Shown: in pieces, positions 36,576-46,296 of the stretch
How positions within the stretch are numbered: the first letter of the stretch is position 1
Layout: every line of letters begins with the position of its first letter
Assembly (NCBI GenBank): GCA_023955635.1
Contig: JAMXHR010000002.1
Coordinates: 647,235-711,234, forward strand
Source: Methanosarcina sp. ERenArc_MAG2
GTDB taxonomy: Archaea > Halobacteriota > Methanosarcinia > Methanosarcinales > Methanosarcinaceae
Direction of reading: 5' to 3'
Length of the DNA stretch: 64,000 nucleotides
The notes under the pieces: generated by a model
Database searches by the model: none
Seen by the model: only the letters and a program-made list of their open reading frames with translations
What the model was told of the DNA's origin: nothing
Position numbers and translations under genes: made by a program

Positions 36576-38516
36576 ATGGAAGAAGAAAGCAGCTGGTATG
36601 TAAGAGCCTGCAAAAACACGGCAAGGCAATGGATATGGGCTGTTCCTGACTCTGCTGCCTTTAGTAAAAAATGCGAAAAAAGCGTTAGCCAGGAGTACAG
36701 GGATGCTCTGCGATTTACGGGCTTTGACCTGGAAGCCTTCGAAACGGTACTGTTTTCTTACTTCGGAACTTTTGCAACTTTGATCCTGCTGCTCGGAATA
36801 GACCTTTTCCTGCTGCTTTCCAGGAGTTTTGATGCCAGGAATCTTTTTATCATGGGAACTCTGACCTTTATTATTCCTCTGACCGTACTCTGTTATTTAA
36901 GCGAGTATGTGAAGATCAAGGCAGGGTTTATGAAAATATCTTCTCTCGGAGACATCCCTGAAATCCTGAGCTATATAGTTATGTCTATGAAACTGGTTCC
37001 TAACCTGGAACATGCCGTCCTTTTTGCAGCCCGAAACTCAGATCGTCCGCTTGCAAAGGACTTGAAAAAACTTACCTGGGACCTGAACCTCAGGATTTAC
37101 AGCAGCATGGATGACGCTCTTCTTTCTTTTGCCGACCTGTGGGGAAGGAACAGCGAATACTTCAAGCGTTCCCTACACCTGATTAAAAGTTCAACAGCCG
37201 AACCTGACGAAGCACAGAGAGTTATAACACTGAACCGCGCTCTGGATATAAGCCTGGAAGGCACTGAAAGCCTTATGGAATCTTTTGCGGCAAAGCTAAA
37301 GACCCCAAGTTATATCCTCTACTCGATTTTCATCCTGATCCCTCTCGCCCTAGTGGCTCTTCTGCCTGCAGTCACGGTCGTAGGGATGAAACCTGAAATA
37401 ATAGACCTTGTGCTTCTCTACGACCTGGTTTTCCCGGCTCTTGCAGCCCTCTACTCCGAATATATTCTCATGCAGAGACCAGTAGCTTTTACTCCCAGAC
37501 AGATTCCGGATTCCCATCCCGACCTTGCAGACATCAGGCAGAAGAAACGCTTTGCTATGCTGCTTTCAGTCCTGATTATCTTAATGACAGCCCCTCTAGG
37601 ATATCTCCTGATAAAATTAGGAAACCCTGGAGAGATTGTATCAACCGCACCTCTCGGGGGATATTTTTCACCGACACTTCCGATTATTCTGGGCGGAACT
37701 GCCGGGATTTCGATTTACCTGTATTTTTCGTCTGTGCCTTACAAGAAAATAAGAGACCGAATAAAAGAGATGGAACAGGAGTTTGCAGATTCCCTCTTTG
37801 TGCTCGGTAGAAGGATTTCAGAGGGAAAAGCCCCTGAAAAAGCTTTTGCCCACACTGCCAGGACTATGGAAGGCTCAAAAATAGGGGAGGCCTTTGAGGA
37901 AATTTCAATGAACCTGCTCAGCATGCGGACAAATCTCAAAGATGCGATCTTTGACGAAGACTTCGGGGCCTTCAGGCATATATATTCTGAAAGAATCAGA
38001 AACACGATGCTCCTCTTTACGGAAAGCATCCACAAAAACCATGAAGCTGCAGGAGCCTCCATTATAAAACTTGCAGACCACTTAAAAGAGTTGAGTGCAG
38101 TCGAGGAAAGAATCCGGCGTTCACTTTATGACGTCACCTCAACCATGCGTTCTACTGCAGTGATTTTTGCCCCTCTTATTGCCGGGATTACCCTTGCCCT
38201 TTCCGAAGTCATTACAAAAATCCTGGGCCAGGTCGCTGAAAGGATTAACAGGGTCCCTGCAGACCTGTCCGGAATGCCTGTTGAAATCGGGCAGGGAGCC
38301 TTTACTCAGTCCATTTCTCCAGACCATTTTTTGCTTGCAATAGGGGTTTATGTTGTCCTCATCAGTGCTATCTTAACCCGTTTTGCAGGTTCGGTGGAGT
38401 ATGGAGGAGACCGGACTGAGTTGAAGTACGACCTTGCCTGTATGCTCCCAATTTCAATTATAATATTTTCAGTCTCCACCGCAGCTTCAAGAATTGTCTT
38501 CCGCGGGCTGGTGTGA
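36576..38516 (+). CDS. TadC/GspF-type pilus assembly membrane protein
   Basis: A 646-residue inner-membrane platform protein made of two T2SSF-like halves. Each half has a cytoplasmic helical domain (for example SLGDIPEILSYIVMSMKLVPN and EFADSLFVLGRRISEGKAPE) followed by membrane helices. About nine hydrophobic segments are visible in all, including FATLILLLGIDLFLLL and VYVVLISAILTRFAG. The protein anchors the pilus motor and works with the ATPase encoded just upstream. The gene is intact whereas the ATPase gene is broken. No pilin gene is seen nearby, so the partner pilins are elsewhere. Confidence 0.88.
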   Translation: MEEESSWYVRACKNTARQWIWAVPDSAAFSKKCEKSVSQEYRDALRFTGFDLEAFETVLFSYFGTFATLILLLGIDLFLLLSRSFDARNLFIMGTLTFIIPLTVLCYLSEYVKIKAGFMKISSLGDIPEILSYIVMSMKLVPNLEHAVLFAARNSDRPLAKDLKKLTWDLNLRIYSSMDDALLSFADLWGRNSEYFKRSLHLIKSSTAEPDEAQRVITLNRALDISLEGTESLMESFAAKLKTPSYILYSIFILIPLALVALLPAVTVVGMKPEIIDLVLLYDLVFPALAALYSEYILMQRPVAFTPRQIPDSHPDLADIRQKKRFAMLLSVLIILMTAPLGYLLIKLGNPGEIVSTAPLGGYFSPTLPIILGGTAGISIYLYFSSVPYKKIRDRIKEMEQEFADSLFVLGRRISEGKAPEKAFAHTARTMEGSKIGEAFEEISMNLLSMRTNLKDAIFDEDFGAFRHIYSERIRNTMLLFTESIHKNHEAAGASIIKLADHLKELSAVEERIRRSLYDVTSTMRSTAVIFAPLIAGITLALSEVITKILGQVAERINRVPADLSGMPVEIGQGAFTQSISPDHFLLAIGVYVVLISAILTRFAGSVEYGGDRTELKYDLACMLPISIIIFSVSTAASRIVFRGLV

Positions 38517-38977
38517 AATAAAGTAATAGGAGTGACCTGAATTCTTCAATAATCTAGAACAGAAAGAAGAACCACTGAAAACACGGAAAAATCTCGTACC
38601 AAAAACAATTTCTTATTATTCGATATGATTCACAATTTTCAGCTTTGTAGAAATCCCATGATTGGAAGAATTTCAAATACCTGTGACTCAAAATGTGGGC
38701 TGGATTTCACTGGTTGAATCTGACCCTCTCCTGTCTATTTGAGAAAATTTATACAGAATCGATTTTTCAAATGCTTCTTGAGGACTGAGAGTTGGTAATT
38801 TTAATTGACCAATTGGAGTATCTATTCACAAATATTGACAAAAATTTGACTAATAGGTAAATAATTAAGAAAAACTTATGTTTCTAAATTAAACTTCTCT
38901 ATAAATTATATTACTTGAATACTGATAACTATGCAATCCAATTTTAAATCCTTTTAAGGACATAGGATGGTGAAATA
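38517..38977. other. Intergenic with promoter for the peptide gene
   Basis: About 460 bases without a gene. A TATA-like CTATAAATTA near 38900 lies about 75 bases before the small peptide gene and is a plausible promoter. Confidence 0.35.
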
Positions 38978-39112
38978 ATGATTGTTAGCAAAAATATCCT
39001 GGTTTTGTATCCCGGGGGCGGATGTGTATACTTAAGACCACCGGTGCCAGAACCTCGACCTGTGCCTCTCTACGGTGTGGTCAGGCCTTTGTATGGTGTG
39101 CCTCTAAAATGA
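38978..39112 (+). CDS. Candidate RiPP precursor peptide 1 (44 aa)
   Basis: A 44-residue ORF with AGGATGGTG just before ATG 38978. The leader-like part is MIVSKNILVLYPGGG, then CVYLRPP, then a Pro/Tyr/Val-rich tail with the near-repeat PLYGVVRPLYGV. Short size, a glycine run, one cysteine and repeated Tyr-Gly units next to a radical SAM/SPASM enzyme (700 bases downstream) fit a ribosomally made, modified peptide. No known precursor family was recognised. It could also be an unrelated small protein; the gap to the enzyme weakens the link. Confidence 0.5.
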   Translation: MIVSKNILVLYPGGGCVYLRPPVPEPRPVPLYGVVRPLYGVPLK

Positions 39113-39320
39113 AATTGATTCTAAAGTGAAATAAAAGTAGCTTATGCGGTTGAATTCAGTTCTGGTGAAGACAAAGATCTGATTTCGGGGAGTTACCATC
39201 TTGGCCACCTGTTATCTTTGATTTCATCAGTTCTGTTACATTTGCTATTGCAACTGACTCTGCTCAAGAGGGTTGGCCTGTTGTGCGTATGGATTACTGG
39301 GAGTGATAAAGGTGGCAAAT

Positions 39321-39413
39321 ATGCAGTTTCTATCTACTGGAAGAACACAAGTGCGTTCTGTGAAATATTGCATTCTACTTGATCCCTCGGATGGATCGAT
39401 ATGCCACATATAA
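39321..39413 (+). CDS. Candidate RiPP precursor peptide 2 (30 aa)
   Basis: A 30-residue ORF with a strong ribosome site, AAAGGTGG, five bases before ATG 39321. The C-terminal half, KYCILLDPSDGSICHI, has two cysteines ten residues apart, suited to a crosslink or maturation by a SPASM enzyme. No family was recognised. Support is the ribosome site and its place between peptide 1 and the radical SAM gene; a chance ORF remains possible. Confidence 0.35.
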   Translation: MQFLSTGRTQVRSVKYCILLDPSDGSICHI

Positions 39414-39809
39414 GCGGGAGGATATGTCTAGATTAAAACCCGGCAAATGTTGATCATAGAGCTTAGGCGGCAGAAAAATCGGTTGTCTCCCTTATGCGTT
39501 ATTAGACTTGGGAACCCGACTCCCATAATAAGCTCTTTAATCGTCCAAATGTGATCTTTTAACACCCTTCTGCCATAGCAGGTGTTCTCTGCATCAACCT
39601 TTTATTTTTTTGGCATGTGGGTAGCTCGCGATAATCAGCGTCTATGGTCCTATTTCCTGAGGAAGAAAACCGAAAATAATATCCCATATTTTAAAACTTT
39701 TTTCTAAATGAGTATCCAACTTAATATCCAACTTAATAGAGTATGCTGAATGCTCAAATCCATTGTACAGGCTTTTGATCAGGCTGCTCTATAATACGGA
39801 GTAATACAG
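39414..39809. other. Gap between small peptide genes and radical SAM gene
   Basis: About 400 bases with no further supported gene. Just before the radical SAM start the sequence ATGAATACAG is present in two tandem copies. Confidence 0.35.
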
Positions 39810-40901
39810 ATGAATACAGATGAATACAGACCTGAATTCTGTGTGTGGGAGCTTACACTCAAATGCAATATGAAGTGCAGGCACTGTGGTTCTATGGCAG
39901 GAAAAGCCAGAGAAAATGAACTCACGGTTGATGAATGTCTTAATGTAGCTGAACAATTGGCAGATCTCGGATGCAAACAGGTAACTCTTATTGGGGGCGA
40001 GGTCTTTCTATACGAAGGATGGGAAAAGATATCCAGGAAGCTATCTGACAATGGTGTTGACGTTAATCTTATTACTAATAGTTTTTTACTTGGAGACGAA
40101 CAAATTGCCCAGATAAAATATGCCAGATTAACTAATGTGGGAATTTCTCTCGACGGAATGGAAGACAATCATAATAATATGAGAAATATAAGTACTTCAT
40201 TCGAAAAAGTAATGGAAGCCTTTGACATACTTAACAGAGAAGGCATCCCTATAGCTGTCGTTACCAGTTTAATAGATAGAAATTTCGAGGATTTATCGCC
40301 GATGCACGATTTGCTTATAGAAAAGGGCATAAAGCTCTGGCAGATGCAAATAGTTAACCCAATGGGAAACATGGCCAATAAAAAGAGTTTGCTCCTGGAT
40401 CCCGCAAAAGTGCCCCTTATTACCAAGTTTATTAGAGAAAAACGTAATGAACAAAAGATCGTTATTTATGCAGGAGACAACATCGGATATTTCGATGAAA
40501 ATGAATTATACTTAAGAAGCCAGCCTGGGACGATCTGCGAATGGTCAGGATGCCAGGCAGGTTTGAGAGTTGTAGGGATAGATAGTATAGGCAATGTTAA
40601 AGGTTGTGAATCCCTGTGTTCGGATGAATTCATCGAAGGCAATTTGCGTGAAGAGTCCCTATCCACAATATGGTATAAAGAAGGCAATTTTGCTTATAAT
40701 AGAAATTTCGACATTAATATGCTGACAGGAAGCTGTAAAAATTGTGACAAAGGAGCCATTTGCAGGGGTGGATGCAGGGGAGCCTGCTATTTTACAACGG
40801 ATTCCAAATTTGAAAACCCTTACTGTTGCTATCCTGGAAAAACCAATGTCGGTAAGGATTACTTCGAGAATAACCTCTTGAAATACTATGAGAAAACTTA
40901 A
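39810..40901 (+). CDS. Radical SAM/SPASM peptide-modifying enzyme
   Basis: A 363-residue radical SAM protein. The SAM-binding 4Fe-4S motif is CNMKCRHC (C19, C23, C26), followed by the GGE-like TLIGGEVFLY near residues 69-78. The C-terminal SPASM domain has many cysteines: CEWSGC near 241, KGCESLC, then CKNCDKGAICRGGCRGAC and NPYCCYPG, enough for two auxiliary clusters. SPASM enzymes usually modify peptides or enzymes post-translationally. GGAG lies eight bases before ATG 39810. The two small peptide genes upstream are the obvious candidate substrates. Confidence 0.9.
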   Translation: MNTDEYRPEFCVWELTLKCNMKCRHCGSMAGKARENELTVDECLNVAEQLADLGCKQVTLIGGEVFLYEGWEKISRKLSDNGVDVNLITNSFLLGDEQIAQIKYARLTNVGISLDGMEDNHNNMRNISTSFEKVMEAFDILNREGIPIAVVTSLIDRNFEDLSPMHDLLIEKGIKLWQMQIVNPMGNMANKKSLLLDPAKVPLITKFIREKRNEQKIVIYAGDNIGYFDENELYLRSQPGTICEWSGCQAGLRVVGIDSIGNVKGCESLCSDEFIEGNLREESLSTIWYKEGNFAYNRNFDINMLTGSCKNCDKGAICRGGCRGACYFTTDSKFENPYCCYPGKTNVGKDYFENNLLKYYEKT

Positions 40902-41109
40902 TTTGTTGGATATGGAACCAGATAGTATACGGCAATTAACCAGAAAAAAGAAGGATATTGGAGTTAAAATTGCAGCCAAACAGGTTGGAGATTTTAATGT
41001 CACAGGCAGGGATCTGAAAAAATATGATGAGAGGATTAACCTTTCATCTATTGTTTTCCATATCGAATTTTGGGATTTTGCTTTTTTACTTTCGTTTATA
41101 AAGGAATAA
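40888..41109 (+). CDS. Small hypothetical ORF overlapping the radical SAM gene
   Basis: A 73-residue ORF whose ATG at 40888 overlaps the end of the radical SAM gene by 14 bases, a common arrangement for coupled translation. The sequence (DSIRQLTRKKKDIGVKIAAK) is charged, with a hydrophobic end. Its 3' end overlaps the convergent surface-protein gene by 24 bases. No family was recognised. Confidence 0.3.
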   Translation: MRKLNLLDMEPDSIRQLTRKKKDIGVKIAAKQVGDFNVTGRDLKKYDERINLSSIVFHIEFWDFAFLLSFIKE

Positions 41110-43464
41110 GCCAAAGACACAGGCTATTCCTAAATCCATTTCAAATCCAGGTGTACGCGGAATTTCTTTTTGTCCAGCTTCCATTCCTTTATTCCCTGTA
41201 TCATTTTGATTAGCGTCGTTATTAACGATTCCATTTTCTAATTCAGGCTGTGTTTTCGTTTCGTTTTGTGCAGACGCGACTTTTTCCTTCCCGGTTATTG
41301 CAAAGGAAGAGAATCCTGGGCTTTTTGCGATGAAATAGAGGAATTTATCATCTTTTCCTGACGGCTCTACTTCCAGCTGCCCCCATTTTGTATTATTGTA
41401 CATATTAAGGATGATAGAAGTCGGATCGATCTTTTTATCCTGTATCCAGGATTTTTCAACTTTGAAACAAACGACCGGATTTTCGATGTTCTTTGAGGTT
41501 GCAATTCCGCCGTTTCCAACCCATATGTTAAAGGATTTGTAAACCTCGCCGGAAGGTAGTTCGGAAACCAGAGCAGATTTTCCTTTGAGCATTTCAGCAA
41601 TAGTTGTGGTTTTGCCAAAAGTTCTCTTTGCATCAAAGCTTATATACGCGACACAGGTGGCATTCTTTGCGAAATCAAAATGTACAGGTTTTCCATTTGT
41701 AATAAATGCCTGTGAAAGTTCCTTGACTTCAACGTTTTTTGCGGGTTCAGGGGAACCACCTGCACCTCCACCACCATTGGAACTGCTGTGGCTACTTCCT
41801 CCACCACTGCCACCGCTTGAACTGCTTGGTGTAAGTACATTTATTTCAGCAGTTTTTGAGTCATTTCCCTTTTCATTGCTTACTGTCAGTTTAACAGTAT
41901 AGGCTCCTGCTACTGAATATGTATGTATTGGATCCGTCTCGGTTGAACTGGTTCCATCTCCAAAGTTCCAGTATCTCTCCGTTATATTTTCCGATAAGTC
42001 GTTAAACTGCACATCTAATGGAACATAGCCCTCAATGACGTTGCTACTGAAATTTGCTAAAGGGCGAACTGGTTGTTCCAAAACAGTTATTACGACAACT
42101 TTAGAATCGAAACCACTTGAGTTCCTTACTGTGAGAGTTACTGTGTAATTCCCCCGAGAGAGATAAATGTGCTTTGGGAACTCCTCAGTTGAATAAGTTC
42201 CATCTCCAAAATCCCATAACCGTATCGTTGGATTGCTTATACTTGTATCATAAAATTGAACTGCTAATGGAATCGATCCAAAAGTAATACTGCTTGTGAA
42301 ATTTGCAACAGGTGGATTATTTTTAGATGAAATTTTAACTTCCCAATTTCTAGTTGTTAAATTATTTGCATGTGCTATTCCTATAATTGATGGTGCAGCA
42401 TTTCCAGTTAAATCTAAAGACCCACTGTTAGTACTATAAAGATCTAATGTCTGGAGTATCCCATCTACTGCTGTTTGATTTAATGAATTAAAACTAGCAT
42501 TTAAATTAAGTAAACCAGGATCATTGGAAATCTCTAAACTTCTGAGGTTATTATTTTGAATTTCTAAAACACCATTTGCACCTGCGGGGAAACAACCAGA
42601 AAAGACAGCATCATTATAATGATTATTGGCTGATAGGACACTTTTTAAATTTGTTGAAGTTAAGTGCAGAGTGCCGCTTTGATTGTCATTCCAATTAAAA
42701 AAATCTCTCAAAAGTGGAAACTGACTTAATGGGAATGTGCTCGTTATCTGTGGATTATCTCTAACACATATATGCCAGATATTAGCCCCCGTAGTACCCC
42801 AATTTATTGAATATGTTGAGCTTCTCTGAGATGCTCCACGAAGGTCAGCAAGAGAGGGAGCTTCTGATAGATCAAGATAAGAAATATCGGATTGCTCGAT
42901 GCAAAGCCTGGTCAGAGATGGAACGTTACGGAGCCTGATAGTAGCCAATGACCTGCAAGAAAAACACTCAATCGTATGCAGTGCAGTGAAATTACTGAAA
43001 TCCAGAGCAGTTATTGGATTATAATTTGAAGCCCATATCTGGAGGTGTGGTGCAACATTTTCTAAACCGCTAACAGCTATTACATTCTGTTGTGCCAAAT
43101 TTGCTATTGTACTGGAACTTGGAGTTGCTCCACCATCTGAGCCATCATAACCTATATTGATTTTAGTTACTGCACTCCACGGTGTTACTACCAGAGTGTT
43201 TTCTCTTGTCCCCGCTGAACCAAAATTCACAGTAGGAGACTGAGAATTAGATGTTGAACCGTCACCAAATATCCATTGAATTGTAGGATCACCTGTAACT
43301 GTAATAATAGGTGAAAATGATGAACCAGTAGTTACAAACGTAATATTTGAAGATGGCTCCGCACCTACTATACTCACAAGTATAACAAGTGCCAGCGATG
43401 TGATTCCTAAAACTTTAAAAAGATTATGTCCTCTATGTCCTATATTGCTGTTTATTTCGTTCAT
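41086..43464 (-). CDS. PKD-domain surface protein with PGF C-terminal sorting signal
   Basis: A 792-residue exported protein. It has a signal peptide (residues about 13-33), then a PKD-like fragment ending FGDGSTSN, then leucine-rich repeats (LQIWASNYNPITALDFSNFT, LTRLCIEQSDISYLDLSEAP). Two clear PKD domains follow (WDFGDGTYSTEEFPKHIY, YWNFGDGTSSTETDPIHTYS), then a Ser/Gly linker and a PGF-pre-PGF type domain (NVEVKELSQAFITNGK to FSSFAITG). The C-terminus PRTPGFEMDLGIACVFGLFL plus YKRK is a PGF-CTERM signal removed by an archaeosortase. PKD proteins serve in cell-surface adhesion or the S-layer. It is monocistronic. Confidence 0.9.
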   Translation of the reverse strand: MNEINSNIGHRGHNLFKVLGITSLALVILVSIVGAEPSSNITFVTTGSSFSPIITVTGDPTIQWIFGDGSTSNSQSPTVNFGSAGTRENTLVVTPWSAVTKINIGYDGSDGGATPSSSTIANLAQQNVIAVSGLENVAPHLQIWASNYNPITALDFSNFTALHTIECFSCRSLATIRLRNVPSLTRLCIEQSDISYLDLSEAPSLADLRGASQRSSTYSINWGTTGANIWHICVRDNPQITSTFPLSQFPLLRDFFNWNDNQSGTLHLTSTNLKSVLSANNHYNDAVFSGCFPAGANGVLEIQNNNLRSLEISNDPGLLNLNASFNSLNQTAVDGILQTLDLYSTNSGSLDLTGNAAPSIIGIAHANNLTTRNWEVKISSKNNPPVANFTSSITFGSIPLAVQFYDTSISNPTIRLWDFGDGTYSTEEFPKHIYLSRGNYTVTLTVRNSSGFDSKVVVITVLEQPVRPLANFSSNVIEGYVPLDVQFNDLSENITERYWNFGDGTSSTETDPIHTYSVAGAYTVKLTVSNEKGNDSKTAEINVLTPSSSSGGSGGGSSHSSSNGGGGAGGSPEPAKNVEVKELSQAFITNGKPVHFDFAKNATCVAYISFDAKRTFGKTTTIAEMLKGKSALVSELPSGEVYKSFNIWVGNGGIATSKNIENPVVCFKVEKSWIQDKKIDPTSIILNMYNNTKWGQLEVEPSGKDDKFLYFIAKSPGFSSFAITGKEKVASAQNETKTQPELENGIVNNDANQNDTGNKGMEAGQKEIPRTPGFEMDLGIACVFGLFLYKRK

Positions 43465-44247
43465 GTTTAGTCTCAGTTTAGATTGTCATATAAATAAAAC
43501 AATAAGGTTACAGGACAATATGCTTTTAAAGATAGTAAACTTTTCTACTTTAAAAATATATTTCTATATTATTAAATTTTGTCAAGTCTTCGAGGCTATA
43601 ATTGATGGCATCTTTTCGAGAAGGAGACTACTAATGATGTAAAATTGCATTATTTTTAGTCGCCGAAACTTGACAAAGCCGATTTAAGATAATGGAGTTT
43701 ATCCACGTGTTGTCTTTAAATTTATTTCTACAGCCTTTTTACGGCATTCACTTTGAAGTTGTTTCAACAGCTTCATCTTTACAAAAAATCAAGAACATTC
43801 AATTTTAAAAGGTCGCACCGATCAATTCCTGGGTTTTGAAATCCAGAAAGCCATCTTTAAAAAGGGAATTTTTTATCTTCCAGACAGCTTCCAAAGTTTC
43901 AGGTAACATTTCGATCAAAAACGACATTTTAATATCTCTTATTTTTTAAAAAATAAATTATATTTATAGTTAAAAAAATATTCATGCGTCTTAGGTTAAG
44001 TGAGGAATCATGACAAATTGGATTCATTCCCATAATATATGTCCAAAATTTAGATAGACTTTGAACTGGAACAGGATATCGATTTTAGGTAAAGAGGCTA
44101 AAATTTGAGGCCAATTTATGACATAAAATCGATAGCCTTCACGCAAGAAAATTCCTTAACCGACGACCAATGAGAATGAATCTAAAAGGAAAAATAAAAA
44201 GAAGAAAGTGATTTTTGAAATACGTATGCTGAAGGATAGAAGTAGCT
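43465..44247. other. Intergenic region, no supported gene
   Basis: About 780 bases, AT-rich. Short frames have no ribosome sites. It includes the promoter of the PKD surface protein near 43490-43540. Confidence 0.35.
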
Positions 44248-44910
44248 ATGACCCCTAAAAATTTCATCCGGAAAAGTTTCCTCTTAAAAGAAATCGACTT
44301 TTATCTTGTGACAGATTCCGGGCTCTCGAAGAAAGGGACTTTACCCGATGTCAGGGAGGTAGTCGAGTCAGTTTGCAGGATTGTTCAGCATCGGGAGAAA
44401 AATAAGAGCACAAAAGAGATGGTCGAAGAAGCTTCCGAAATCAAGAGAACATGAAGCAGGGCAATATTTCTGATAAACGACAGAATTGATGTTGCTTTAG
44501 CGGTTGATGCGGACGGAGTCCATATTGGTCAGGACGATATGCCAATAGAAACCGCAAAAAACTTCTCAGTTCGGATAAGATAATTGGCCTTACTGTCCAC
44601 GATGGGCATGGGGCAATCCGGGCAGAAAAAAGGGGCTGATTACGTGGGCCTTGGTCCCATATTCGATACTGCTACAAAAAAGATGCGGGAAAGGAAATCG
44701 GCCCTGAAAAAATATGAGAGGTTAAAAGTGCAATAGAAACTCCTTTAGTTGCTATTGGCGGAATAAACAAAAAAATTGCGTGAGCGTTATTCAAAATGGA
44801 GCTGATAGCCTGGTTGCAATCTCAGCAATAGTATGCAGTGACGATGTGAAAAGAGAAACTAAATTTTTTATTGATATAATCCAGAGAATTAAAAAATCTG
44901 ATTTTGATTC
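44248..44910 (+). pseudogene. thiE: Thiamine-phosphate synthase (ThiE) pseudogene
   Basis: ThiE joins the pyrimidine and thiazole halves of thiamine. Recognisable pieces, each in a different frame, are [84 protein letters not shown] and [13 protein letters not shown], ending [12 protein letters not shown]. The expected order and most catalytic residues survive, but at least four frameshifts or stops break it. The 252-bp MITE is inserted just past the end. The organism probably has another thiE copy or takes up thiamine. Confidence 0.88.
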
Positions 44911-44916
44911 CTGTAT

Positions 44917-45168
44917 CTGACTTTCCGCAGATGTCTTCAAAAAAATAACATTTTTCCTGTTATCGTTTTTGGAGAAATATTCGAAAATTTGCAGTTATTA
45001 TCTTTACTGAAGCTTAAGAAAATGGCTGCTATAAGTCCTAAATGAAGGCAAAAGGTCGAAAGTTTTGGAAAAAATTCAAAAACACATTTTGAGTAACCAA
45101 GTCGGTTTTCAGAAAAAACGATAGCAGGAAAAATTATGAAAATTGAAAGGACATCTGCGGAAAGTCAG
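44917..45168. mobile_element. 252-bp MITE with CTGACTTTCCGCAGATGTC ends (copy 2)
   Basis: Same length and apparently identical sequence to 26964-27215. The 6-bp target duplication here is CTGTAT (44911-44916 and 45169-45174), different from copy 1, which proves independent insertion. It lies between the thiE pseudogene and the cysteine genes. Confidence 0.92.
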
Positions 45169-45257
45169 CTGTATATAATAGAGCCCTTTTTTAATCCGCG
45201 AAGATATGCAGGGTTAACCGGTTTGAAACCCCATATTCTTCTTGTAGACTGGCGTGT

Positions 45258-46217
45258 TTAAGGGGACTGTTTCTGAATTGTTTGTTTTTTGAATATATCT
45301 CCTTCCCAGGGCTCGTCAAGTATATTGACAGTAACCTTTTCTATCCCGCTAACGCTCAGGACTTTTCGCCGGATCTGGTCCTTAAGGTATTCGATCATAG
45401 GGCAGGTGCTTGTTGTCAATACCAGGTTTACGTCTACAGCTGCTCCGTCCACAATTACTTCCTTGACAAGGCCCAGCTTGACAATATCTATCCCGACCTC
45501 AGGATCAATCACTTCTTTTAGTCGGGAATAAATTTGCTCATCCTGTTTAAGCCCTGTCCTTTGCGTGGTTATTCCGGATAAAGTTGCGGATTCTTCATGT
45601 GCCTGGAACTGTTCTTCTAACTTGCTTAAGCGGTCAAGCATCTGGCTTATCACGATAAGTGCAGGATCAGGTAACTTATTATGATCGAGTTGCCCTGGAG
45701 AAACGAATGGCTGTGGCTCCGCAATCCTTGCAGGAACTCCCACGACCGTAGCTCCGGGCGGGACTGACCGGATCACAACCGAGCCAGCGCCTACTTTAGC
45801 GTCTCTCCCGATCGTAATTGGCCCTAGTACAATTGCGCCTGAGCCGAGAACCACATCATTTTCAACGGTAGGATGGCGTTTTGTCTTCTCAAGAGCGGTT
45901 CCCCCCAGCACTACTCCCATATATATGAGGACGTCATCCCCAACTTCGGCAGTTTCTCCTATTACCACTCCGGATCCATGGTCGATAAACACCCGTTTTC
46001 CTAGCTTTGCCCCCGGATGGATTTCAATGCCTGTGAACATTCTGGAGATATGAGAGAGCAAGCGGGCCAGAAAAAAGAAATGCCTGTTCCAGAGAGAGTG
46101 GGATACTCGATGTATCCAGATAGCGTGCAGGCCCGGATAGCAGCAGAGAACTTCGAGAGTAGACCTTGCTGCCGGGTCTTTTTCAAAAACTGTCCTGATA
46201 TCTTCCCTGATTCTCAT
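45258..46217 (-). CDS. cysE: Serine O-acetyltransferase fused to a MIP18/DUF59 domain
   Basis: A 319-residue two-domain protein. Residues 1-170 are a CysE acetyltransferase with left-handed beta-helix hexapeptides ([56 protein letters not shown]). It makes O-acetylserine from serine and acetyl-CoA. Residues about 220-315 are a MIP18-family (DUF59, SufT/PaaD-like) domain: [37 protein letters not shown] and EPWEGDIF; that family aids Fe-S cluster insertion. The cysK gene lies 79 bases upstream on the same strand, so both are probably one operon. The fusion ties cysteine synthesis to cluster assembly. Confidence 0.9.
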   Translation of the reverse strand: MRIREDIRTVFEKDPAARSTLEVLCCYPGLHAIWIHRVSHSLWNRHFFFLARLLSHISRMFTGIEIHPGAKLGKRVFIDHGSGVVIGETAEVGDDVLIYMGVVLGGTALEKTKRHPTVENDVVLGSGAIVLGPITIGRDAKVGAGSVVIRSVPPGATVVGVPARIAEPQPFVSPGQLDHNKLPDPALIVISQMLDRLSKLEEQFQAHEESATLSGITTQRTGLKQDEQIYSRLKEVIDPEVGIDIVKLGLVKEVIVDGAAVDVNLVLTTSTCPMIEYLKDQIRRKVLSVSGIEKVTVNILDEPWEGDIFKKQTIQKQSP

Positions 46218-46296
46218 TTGAAATCTTCCGGTATTAGCTGTTAAATAAACCAGTTAGCCAACTATTATGTGAATAAGTCAAACAATCGCCAATCGG

